DNA of 64,000 nucleotides from an uncultured Clostridia bacterium (lineage in GTDB: Bacteria > Bacillota > Clostridia > Christensenellales > UBA1242). Numbering within the stretch: position 1 is the first letter of the stretch; every line of letters starts with the position of its first letter. Where the stretch lies: assembly GCA_934746715.1 (NCBI GenBank), contig CAKVFI010000001.1, positions 310,001 through 374,000 of the forward strand. The letters are read 5' to 3'. Positions 53,001 through 58,956 of this stretch are shown in pieces. A model generated the notes under the pieces. It ran no database searches and had not been told where the DNA came from. It worked only from the letters and a program-made list of their open reading frames with translations. A program made the translations under genes and the position numbers.

Positions 53001-53348
53001 AATTTCTTGGTTGTTTAAAATTTCTGTTCCATTAATTTTTCTTGTTGCGGAATATTGTTTTGAAACATTATCAGTAAAAACAACTCTCCAACCAACAAGT
53101 GCAAAGCCGTTGTTGGCTGTTGCTTCAATTGGCTTAATGTTGGTTTCGCCAAGCAAGTATTCATCATAACCAGACGAACGACCTGCTTCGATTGTTGATT
53201 CGTAAGGCTTTCCGTCATCTAACAAATAATATGCAAGTTTTGTGTTGTCAACTGTTGCTGCAAAACTTGTGTTTTTTGGCAAGCAAACAACCAGCGACAA
53301 AATTGCCACTGCAAAACAAAATATTAACCCAAATGCTCTTTTTTTCAT
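47016..53348 (-). CDS. Giant cell-surface protein with C-terminal membrane anchor
   Basis: 2110 residues from ATG 53348; this ATG overlaps the trxB stop (TAATG), with GGAGA just upstream. Signal peptide ~1-30 ending TSFAA. Most of the protein is beta-rich, Tyr/Asn/Thr-rich extracellular repeat (InlB/MBG-like strands such as GFALVGWRV, YTFVGFVAEE, KVYDKVFDGTDKAEF and AGTYLVKIKFIGSGNW). The last ~40 residues form a membrane helix (IILIISLILLLLLIAIIIFIIV) followed by RKRKK. Probably an adhesin or stalk. No LPxTG motif. Codon use matches the neighbours. Confidence 0.78.
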   Translation of the reverse strand: MKKRAFGLIFCFAVAILSLVVCLPKNTSFAATVDNTKLAYYLLDDGKPYESTIEAGRSSGYDEYLLGETNIKPIEATANNGFALVGWRVVFTDNVSKQYSATRKINGTEILNNQEIFKSTDFEVVYDAENFSQSFSVKYKITYHDADMDGFYDSGKLEFDKVVENATIDPVFDYIYSNIDATTLVELDNVLNLEVWHKIENVLPNTNLIYKTSTIETGKTKYSNSYLQKEGKYFYFGDVYCDDGSTDYYTLNTKSDGTSTYQKVLISRGRYRLNETIEINADVAVNSTDLTAGKNVDVLGIGLTTDEKSTTLQENKSYSLVKDEFNRTTKINVTAKMPLSTTKVAVLFVDYDNLFVATIVPKINDAPAGENENFVFNALTINQNSYFSVIENNKKYFVKDAVSGHNVSGFKLTANQKISNQGYDYYTFGNLFSTYEPVAKSIDQNNLFVTNQIDQNFEIEVNYVAVLYNVNFKFALYDESSRKFRKIDGEFNVEQMLQLERGTTSNTISKTEQSNNVGYTFVGFVAEENTQGLELKTGVNPQTTTTISIDKNKPANKTILMLFVETNYTIRFNNINKIKLNDGTKDIYPVASVLMNVLRSGNSLSSNLANINVANATSSFEKNVKIGDSISIVASLNNGFKLNGFGFNNTDISFNGNTINLVLTQEILSSYDQAGTSFIDIFDFEDFLTYTVTYTINGEYNSNGNKVIMADLSVEYGGTIYSKANQSDTIKYYELGQEKAQIVVSNLHMYDTIKLFAKARSVNNDEAEPYFLFNRFTENFQTNFTLIESGEANTKATSYFVKKDIEIFAVYSMPGLWLNVSVDKSSAFNLLQTIEQGLTYVTDEENTQINFTTEELLPGKNYVLHLADALAFGYELTGYNYNGVTYNIDSLTNPLQFEFRTLNTTTIHTIEILTNVIVYKLNLTYATSLEDTPTAIDSFDITVDNLHIGFNLLEGYYTSQAYFINAMGKNRYVKAEKDNDYSSNVYSYDFTTEELSDVIDAYSVVADGVQTLNLHFIYTLHKYTICVNYSLVSSKAQFDSKVSFPSITMTANGEKVFYTDTSDSRIFENIPYGANVVLTADDNYQEGMSPYGWVYEPQAGFSSTYTQLTINKLVSNQNVTYKLNYNSYSVLIVANGNTRNPIVTIRDAATDNIVDKISRFDKLTIDSNADKQNGWRFVNMYYYKNVYNPYVYDEATFASTELYILTNTGYVLNHDAYDANVEYFVKTKTRQNFSAFEQYVYYEDSWAENWADLFYLSAGEYKRNDSSTYDENKIYFSYKNTIYEDNDFQIGNYFADVSENGVYSICFTLEYSYIDIAIKFTATTQGSANLNKGDLTIAPIDYADISLATIDNGGNVTNIALNSTVTIENSILRIKLNLKTITKDGSNFNLSNGVELINAFVYDKAIGNLTINQVNGEYWLEFYISSMLNNNCLSDNDSFDIYLTYQVKTKRMILTTNVPENNNISGFYKDKTTGSTIFSMSDNQNRYGFGNGSKSSSGADRLTDNFQFLGKVYVSYTFIGNYRDYNNYFKIVGIKLYTIKSVRNSFGVLTYVKGDLISTQTEEDYAKYGVTGISFDDKCFDYRFVNDLYIELQVQPVVIINAENNRFNFTYKCDQQGNGQENELTIGQNSNYHIQIADILKDYVAVSFHKNIIQNGITIGFGEEESKLIDAGTYLVKIKFIGSGNWNWLSSLTYDKDLFVIISPKELELKVDTDTFSRKTPYEKEYVGKNVYTFSNIDDLLKYVYLTDGAKTYVYSNDNDNLRLFMADIRAYTTYTNGDAQIKSGIATRDGELFNIQLTGLKLNSANFKLKNEDLLFENAIKINQREIVLSGVKVYDKVFDGTDKAEFRLDSPLAWGNVVDGDIVDAPNYADLVLSFAKDEFGNVPIGYNINIVVDASKALKGVDAGNYKIKVNGTTANVYPYSVSTIVEGFGKIEVRNDKGLINIDTGTRHELAGLIPINAKLRVDVIYADSPEFASLYSKMSNYLNRNRTFVVGYRICFDNNNLTTKLDNNLTLVLPNVDRLTNLLMLTSSNSVELQYTLENNSLVIDLSQTNFEANTFGIIQQRVLFKQWQLILIISLILLLLLIAIIIFIIVRKRKKDKYSVNEKI

Positions 53349-54241
53349 TAATCTCCAATGCAACTGTTGCCAGCAATTGCCCCATCTGCTGCCGCGGTTA
53401 CAATCTGTTTAAATGATTTGCTTACAATATCTCCGCAAGCGTACAAATATTTTACACTTGTTTGCATGTTTTCGTCAACTAAAACATAGCCGTTTTTGTC
53501 TTTTTTGATATTTATATCAACAAAACTTAAATCTGGCTCATATCCAATTGCCACAAACAACCCTGCAACTTTTAATTTTTTTGTTTTTCCGTCTAAATTT
53601 AAAACCAAACTTTCAAGTTGATTTTCGCCATTCAGTTGTTCTATTGTTGCTGGAGTTATTATCTCAACATTTTTCAATGCTTTAACTTTGTTTACTTCAT
53701 TTGCATTTGCTCTAAACTCATTTCTGCGATGAATTAAATACACTTTTTTTGCCAAACGAGCCAAATAAACAACATCTGTGATTGCTGTGTTGCCACCACC
53801 AACCACTGCAACATTTTTGCCTTTAAAAAACGCACCATCGCAACTTGCACAATAACTAACACCTTTACCAATCAAATTTTGTTCGTTTGGCAAGTTGAGT
53901 TGCCTTGTTTTTGCGCCACATGCCAAAATCACTTTTTTGCAAGAAAAAGTGTTTGATTTTGTTTTAACACAAAAACCTGTTTTTGTTTGAGTTAATTTTT
54001 GCACAGTGGCATATTCAAACTCCACGCCTGCTTTTGTTGCATCTTCTGCCATTTTTTGCCCAAGGTCAAAACCAGAAATCAACCCCAGCCCCGGATAGTT
54101 TGCAATTTCTGGTGAAATGCAAGCCTGCCCACCACAGCACAATTTTTCAATGCATAGTGTTTTTAACCCCGCACGAGATGCAAAAATGCCAGCAGAAAGC
54201 CCTGCTGGACCACCACCAATAATCACAACATCATATTTCAT
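53348..54241 (-). CDS. trxB: Thioredoxin reductase family flavoprotein
   Basis: 297 residues, shorter than the usual ~310. FAD motif GGGPAG (9-14), redox CASC (131-134) with the following DG, NAD(P) motif GGGNTA (148-153) and the C-terminal FAD-binding ACGD. Uses NAD(P)H, or ferredoxin in some anaerobes, to reduce thioredoxin. Its TAA overlaps the ATG of the giant protein. No ribosome binding site: TACAAT ends 6 nt before ATG 54241 with TTGGAA 17 bp upstream, so the start looks leaderless. A ferredoxin gene is divergent next to it. Confidence 0.88.
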   Translation of the reverse strand: MKYDVVIIGGGPAGLSAGIFASRAGLKTLCIEKLCCGGQACISPEIANYPGLGLISGFDLGQKMAEDATKAGVEFEYATVQKLTQTKTGFCVKTKSNTFSCKKVILACGAKTRQLNLPNEQNLIGKGVSYCASCDGAFFKGKNVAVVGGGNTAITDVVYLARLAKKVYLIHRRNEFRANANEVNKVKALKNVEIITPATIEQLNGENQLESLVLNLDGKTKKLKVAGLFVAIGYEPDLSFVDINIKKDKNGYVLVDENMQTSVKYLYACGDIVSKSFKQIVTAAADGAIAGNSCIGD

Positions 54242-54247
54242 ATAAAT

Positions 54248-54276
54248 ATTGTACCCAAAAATGATAAAATTTCCAA
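54248..54276 (-). promoter_or_regulatory. trxB promoter at a leaderless start
   Basis: TTGGAA, 17 bp, TACAAT, ATTTAT, ATG 54241. Predicted +1 on the ATG. Confidence 0.6.
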
Positions 54277-54370
54277 ATAATTTTAATATTTTTTAAGGTT
54301 TTTTCAAAACTAAATATTTGCACTATTTCAATCTTATTTGGCAAAAAAGTTAATCAATTTTTACAAAAAA

Positions 54371-54386
54371 ACACAATATATTGTAT
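54371..54386. promoter_or_regulatory. NrdR-box-like palindrome
   Basis: ACACAATATATTGTAT, 15/16 to ACACWATATATWGTGT, identical (reverse) to 8924-8939. No clear second box 31-32 bp away. Confidence 0.5.
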
Positions 54387-54429
54387 ACTTTTTTTTGTTT
54401 AACATATTTTTGCAATAAGGCATATAATA

Positions 54430-54458
54430 TTGACAAATTTAGTATTTTATGATAGAAT
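54430..54458 (+). promoter_or_regulatory. Ferredoxin promoter
   Basis: TTGACA, 17 bp, TAGAAT with TGa extension. ~190-nt leader to ATG 54658. A second candidate (TTGGCA-18-TATAAA) lies at ~54531-54560. Confidence 0.6.
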
Positions 54459-54657
54459 AAAAATGCAATTTAAATTGGCAAAATTATAAAAAATTATTAC
54501 CAAAAAAATAATTAATAAATATGTTTTATTTGGCAATATTTTAATTTATTTCATATAAAATAACAACCTAAAAATGTTTGCTAAACAGTGCAATTGCCCA
54601 ACACTGCAAAAGCAATCTTTATGCCATTTTGTTGCATTTTAATTAAAGGAGAAAGTT

Positions 54658-54831
54658 ATGGTAGACAAATCAAAATGCATTTCTTGTGGTGCTTGTATCT
54701 CAATATGCCCAGTTGGTGCCATTAAATTTGTTGATGGAAAAGCAGAAATTAATCCCAAAAAATGTATTAAATGTGGCAGTTGTGAACAATTTTGCCCAGT
54801 GTCCGCAATCAAAATAGATAAACAAAACTAA
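54658..54831 (+). CDS. 2[4Fe-4S] ferredoxin
   Basis: 57 residues with AAAGGAG before ATG 54658. Two CxxCxxCxxxCP motifs: CISCGACISICP and CIKCGSCEQFCP. Classical clostridial low-potential electron carrier. It lies divergent from trxB, suggesting a redox pairing; whether this TrxB uses ferredoxin is not known. A strong terminator follows. Confidence 0.93.
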   Translation: MVDKSKCISCGACISICPVGAIKFVDGKAEINPKKCIKCGSCEQFCPVSAIKIDKQN

Positions 54832-54848
54832 AATTAACATAATACAAA

Positions 54849-54876
54849 AAAACATCGCGCAAAACGATGTTTTTTT
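54849..54876. terminator. Bidirectional terminator
   Basis: AAACATCG, CGCAAAA loop, CGATGTTTTTTT, between ferredoxin and recN. Confidence 0.8.
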
Positions 54877-54959
54877 GTTGCTTTTAAATTTTAAAAATAA
54901 TTTATAATGACTCAATTTTAAATTGATGTTTTAATAAATTTAAATATATTTGATTAAAT

Positions 54960-56642
54960 TTATATTGCTTGCTTATAGTTATTGCATTTTTGTTTTAATT
55001 CCGCCGCAACAGTTGTGTTGGTTGACGCAACACCCATAAGGCGAGCAATCTCTGCAAACAAGTTTTCTCCTTCCAAATGCGTTGCTTGAGTTTTTGTTGT
55101 GCCGAAAGCAGAGTGTTTTTCAACTTTCAAATTATTGTCTGCCATAGCACAAATTTGTGGCAAATGGCTTACTGCAATTATTTGTTTGTTTTTGCTTAAC
55201 CTTGCCATATACTCTGCAACCACCATTGCAATATTGCCGCTCAAACCACTGTCAATTTCATCAAACACAATTGTTTGAATTTCGTCCACTTCGCTAACAA
55301 CAATTTTGTACGCCAACATAACTCTGCTCATTTCGCCGCCAGAAACGACCTTGTTAAGTTCTTTCAACTCAAAACCAAGGTTGGAACTAAACATAAAATC
55401 CACTCTGTCCGCGCCAGTTGAACTATACTGTTCAGCAATGCGTTCAAATTTAATGTCAAGTTGAGCATTCGGCATACCCAAAGTGCGCAATTCATCTTCC
55501 ATTTTTTTGCACAAAATTTTGGCAGTTTTTTTGCGCAAATCTGTCAATTTTTCTTGTTCTTGCAACAAGTTTTCCACAATCTGTTCACGTTCAGTATGCA
55601 ATTTTTGGTATAATTCTGCACTGTTGTTCAAATTAAACAAATTATCTTCTGTTTTGTGGAGATATTCAATCATGTTTTCGTAGTTCCCACCATATTTGCG
55701 GAACAACGATTTTATCAAATCGAGGCGAGAATCAATAAAATCAAAACGCTCTTGGTCAAAAACATTGTTGTTTAAAATTTCCAAAGCGGTTTCGTTTATA
55801 TCGTTAAGTTCAATTTCAACACTTTTGATTCTGTTTGCAAGGGTTGAATACTTTTCGCCAAAATCTGTTAAGTTGTTAAGCAATTTTTCGCTGTTGCTGA
55901 TGTTTTCCACTGCTGAATTTGAGTAAGCATTTTTATAGCAGGCAGACAAAAACTCTTGCAAATTTTCATTGATTTTTTCAAATTGCTGCATGGTGTGTTT
56001 TTCTTCGGTTAACTGCTCAAATTCATTTGGCTTTATGTTTGCATTTGCAATTTCTTCAATTTGGTAACTATACAAATCTATTAAATTTTGTTTTTCCTTT
56101 TCATCTCCACCAAGTGATTTTATTTGAGCATCAATTGAATGAATTTTTTCAATATATTGATTGATTTTAATCAAAAAACTGTCGGCAGATTTGCTGAATA
56201 AATCTATGATTTTAAGTTGATAATCATTGTCCAAAATTGCAAGATGTTCACTTTGTCCGTGCACATCAACCAACTTTAAGCATATTTTTTTAACCATTGC
56301 GACAGGCACAAGTTCGCCATTAATTTTGCAAACATTTTTGCCATTGATGTCAAGTTCTCGGGACAAAAACATTTCTTCCCCACACTCAATGCCCAATTGG
56401 TCTTTAACAAATTGAATGTGGGATTTGCTTAAACCAGTAAAGATTGCTTCCACTTTCATTTTGTTTTCGCCAGTGCGAATGAGTGATTTATCACTTCTGC
56501 CACCAAAAACAAAACTCAATGAGTCCAACATAATGCTTTTGCCTGCACCAGTTTCGCCACTGATAACATTGAGTTTGCTGTCAAAATTTAGTGTTGCATT
56601 GTCAACCAACGCAACGTTTTTAATATTTAAAGTTTGTAACAT
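54960..56642 (-). CDS. recN: DNA repair ATPase RecN
   Basis: 560 residues. SMC-like: Walker A GETGAGKS near the N-terminus (~31-38), long coiled coils, then the ABC signature VSGGEMSRVML and Walker B IVFDEIDSGLSG. Acts in double-strand break repair. No ribosome binding site is visible before ATG 56642. The ATG and first codons belong to a tandem repeat duplicated upstream (56629-56830), so the start was copied with its flank. Length and motifs are normal. Confidence 0.93.
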   Translation of the reverse strand: MLQTLNIKNVALVDNATLNFDSKLNVISGETGAGKSIMLDSLSFVFGGRSDKSLIRTGENKMKVEAIFTGLSKSHIQFVKDQLGIECGEEMFLSRELDINGKNVCKINGELVPVAMVKKICLKLVDVHGQSEHLAILDNDYQLKIIDLFSKSADSFLIKINQYIEKIHSIDAQIKSLGGDEKEKQNLIDLYSYQIEEIANANIKPNEFEQLTEEKHTMQQFEKINENLQEFLSACYKNAYSNSAVENISNSEKLLNNLTDFGEKYSTLANRIKSVEIELNDINETALEILNNNVFDQERFDFIDSRLDLIKSLFRKYGGNYENMIEYLHKTEDNLFNLNNSAELYQKLHTEREQIVENLLQEQEKLTDLRKKTAKILCKKMEDELRTLGMPNAQLDIKFERIAEQYSSTGADRVDFMFSSNLGFELKELNKVVSGGEMSRVMLAYKIVVSEVDEIQTIVFDEIDSGLSGNIAMVVAEYMARLSKNKQIIAVSHLPQICAMADNNLKVEKHSAFGTTKTQATHLEGENLFAEIARLMGVASTNTTVAAELKQKCNNYKQAI

Positions 56643-56833
56643 AGGCTAAATAAAAATAATAATTTTTTAACTTTAAATACAATTTATCAAATTACGCTAG
56701 TTTTGAGATAAATTATATTAAAGTTTGTAACATAGGCTAAATAAAAATAATAATTTTTTTAACTTTAAATACAATTTATCGAATTACACTAGTTTTGAGA
56801 TAAATTATAATTAAAGTTTGTAACATAGGCTAA
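56629..56833. repeat. Tandem repeat including the recN start
   Basis: Units start at 56629, 56720 and 56813 (period 91 and 93 bp): two full copies and a partial third. Each has AAAGTTTGTAACATAGGCTAA, i.e. the first codons of recN on the minus strand, and an internal TATAAT. Confidence 0.85.
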
Positions 56834-56907
56834 AATTTTTGTTTTTGTTAATTAAAAATACAATCTACCAAATTTATTGTGGCAAATTATATTTTTGTTG
56901 ATTAAGA

Positions 56908-57900
56908 TTATTTGTTTGAAAGTTTTTCACGCACCAAAGCGTTGATTTCATCGGCAATTTCTGGGTGAGATGTTAAATATGCTTTAACATTTTCTTTGCC
57001 TTGGCCAATTTTGTCACCTTTATAACTGAACCAACTGCCAGATTTTTCAACAACTTCCGTTTCAATTGCAGCGTCAATCAAACAGCCCAAAATTGAAATG
57101 CCTTCGCCGTACATAATATCAAATTCTGCTGACTTAAAAGGAGGTGCAACTTTGTTTTTAACAACTTTAACGCGAGTGCGAGAGCCAATCATATCTTGAC
57201 CATTTTTGATTGTGTCAACCTTTCTTACATCAAGGCGCACAGATGAATAAAATTTAAGTGCTTTGCCGCCCGGAGTTGTTTCTGGATTGCCAAACATAAC
57301 ACCAACTTTTTCACGCAATTGGTTGATGAAGATAACAAGTGTTTTGCTTTTTGATGTTACGCCAGTAAGTTTGCGCAGCGCTTGGCTCATGAGTCGAGCT
57401 TGCAAGCCAATAAAACTATCACCCATTTCGCCATCTATTTCTGCTTTTGGGGTGAGTGCGGCAACAGAGTCGATAACCACAATGTCAACACCACCACTGC
57501 GCACAAGTTGTTCTGTGATTTCAAGGGCTTGTTCACCAGTGTCTGGTTGAGAAACATACATTGCGCCAATGTCAACGCCCAATTTTTGAGCATAGATTGG
57601 GTCAAGTGCGTGTTCTGCATCAATAAACGCCGCTGTGCCACCCATACGTTGAGCTTCTGCAATCACATGCAAAGCAACAGTGGTTTTACCGCTGCTTTCT
57701 GGCCCATAAATTTCCACAATTCTGCCCCTTGGCAAACCACCAACACCCAAAGCCATATCAAGTGGCAAGCAACCAGTTGGAATAACTTCAATGCCTTCGC
57801 CATAATTGGTTTCGTCCATTTTGATGATTGAACCTTTGCCATATTGTTTTTCAATTGAAGCAATTGCTGCTTCCAATGATTTTTTTCTGTCGTCTGTCAT
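56908..57900 (-). CDS. recA: Recombinase RecA
   Basis: 330 residues. Walker A GPESSGKTT (66-74), MAW-type and L1/L2 DNA-binding loops, and the conserved INQLREKVGVMFGNPETTPGG. Forms filaments on ssDNA, drives strand exchange and LexA cleavage. AAGGAG precedes ATG 57900. Downstream of the 76-aa membrane gene and pgsA on the same strand, and upstream of recN. Confidence 0.97.
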   Translation of the reverse strand: MTDDRKKSLEAAIASIEKQYGKGSIIKMDETNYGEGIEVIPTGCLPLDMALGVGGLPRGRIVEIYGPESSGKTTVALHVIAEAQRMGGTAAFIDAEHALDPIYAQKLGVDIGAMYVSQPDTGEQALEITEQLVRSGGVDIVVIDSVAALTPKAEIDGEMGDSFIGLQARLMSQALRKLTGVTSKSKTLVIFINQLREKVGVMFGNPETTPGGKALKFYSSVRLDVRKVDTIKNGQDMIGSRTRVKVVKNKVAPPFKSAEFDIMYGEGISILGCLIDAAIETEVVEKSGSWFSYKGDKIGQGKENVKAYLTSHPEIADEINALVREKLSNK

Positions 57901-57925
57901 AATTTCTCCTTAAATATGAATTAAA

Positions 57926-58156
57926 TTACTGTTCAAATGGTTTTTGTTGGTCTTGCGCTTTAACCTTTAAAATTGTATCTTTGATGATGCCAATTATTGC
58001 ACAAACAAACCCACCAATAACAAAAACAACCCAAGTTGGGTGCCAAATTTTTGCAATAAAACCAATCAACAAATACACAAGCGTACACACAACCATGATA
58101 AGCCCACAAACGCCATCTAAAATAATGCTTGCTTTTGATTTCTTTTTGTCTTCCAT
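57926..58156 (-). CDS. Small two-helix membrane protein
   Basis: 76 residues from ATG 58156 with GGAGG; the frame extends upstream but without a site. Short charged ends and two membrane helices (~13-33 and 40-58). No known family. Lies between pgsA and recA on the same strand, so probably an envelope protein of the same transcript. Confidence 0.65.
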   Translation of the reverse strand: MEDKKKSKASIILDGVCGLIMVVCTLVYLLIGFIAKIWHPTWVVFVIGGFVCAIIGIIKDTILKVKAQDQQKPFEQ

Positions 58157-58234
58157 TTTTCCTCCAAATATGAAAATATTATACTCGCAAAAAAAGAATT
58201 TGTCAAACATTTGTTCGACAAATTTTGAATAATA

Positions 58235-58837
58235 TTAATTCTCTTTTTTGTTTGTTTCTTTAAAACATTCACGGTTTTTAACCAAATAATGAACACCAGA
58301 AAGAACAGTGAGCAATGTTGCTGCACCAATAAGCACATAACTGATGATTGCAACAATATTGATAGCTAAAGATGATGCAAAACCGCAGCAATTTAAATAT
58401 GCCACCAAAATACAAGTTGGCAAAGCAATCATTTGAACAACTGTTTTAATTTTGCCCCACATGTCAGCAGCCAAAACAATGCCTTTTGTTGCAGCAATTT
58501 GCCTTAAAGCGCTAACAGTGTATTCACGAGCAATGATGATTGAAACAATAATTACACCCCAAGGTGCTGGAATTGTGCCGTCTGCCAAAATAAGCAAAAA
58601 TGCAGTTGCTGTAAGCAATTTGTCTGCAATAGGGTCAAGGAACTTGCCAAGGTCAGTTACAAGATTGTATTTGCGTGCAATTTTGCCATCTAACAAATCG
58701 GTGAGAGATGCCAAAATAAAAATTGCTATTGCAACAATTTTGCCAATGCCATAAGGAATAAAATCTGCAAGATAAAAGAACATCATAAACGGAATTAAAA
58801 TAATGCGCAAAAGTGTGAGTTTGTTTGGTAAATTCAA
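58235..58837 (-). CDS. pgsA: CDP-diacylglycerol--glycerol-3-phosphate 3-phosphatidyltransferase
   Basis: 200 residues. TTG start at 58837 with GGAGG at good spacing. CDP-alcohol phosphotransferase motif D-G-x2-A-R-x8-G-x3-D-x3-D visible as DGKIARKYNLVTDLGKFLDPIADK, and 4-6 membrane helices. Forms phosphatidylglycerophosphate for acidic phospholipids. A small hairpin (ATTGCC/GGCAAT) with U-loop sits just upstream of the ribosome binding site and may affect translation. Confidence 0.9.
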   Translation of the reverse strand: MNLPNKLTLLRIILIPFMMFFYLADFIPYGIGKIVAIAIFILASLTDLLDGKIARKYNLVTDLGKFLDPIADKLLTATAFLLILADGTIPAPWGVIIVSIIIAREYTVSALRQIAATKGIVLAADMWGKIKTVVQMIALPTCILVAYLNCCGFASSLAINIVAIISYVLIGAATLLTVLSGVHYLVKNRECFKETNKKEN

Positions 58838-58914
58838 AATAATCCTCCCATTGCCAAAAAAAATGGCAATTAATTTACGCTTATATTATATCAAATTAAA
58901 AACATGCTAGCAAA

Positions 58915-58943
58915 CAAAAAAGCACTGCCAAAGTGCCTTTTTG
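58915..58943 (-). terminator. Terminator of the MBG lipoprotein gene
   Basis: AAGGCACTTTGGCAGTGCTTTTT on the minus strand: arms GCACT/AGTGC and a U-run. Confidence 0.75.
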
Positions 58944-58956
58944 AAAATTTTTGATT

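Larger units (their letters stand above)
54242..54657. other. Divergent trxB-ferredoxin control region
   Basis: Contains the trxB promoter, an NrdR-box-like site, two possible ferredoxin promoters and an A/T-rich leader. A start for an 8-codon frame (54463) lies right after the first promoter. No larger gene. Confidence 0.6.
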
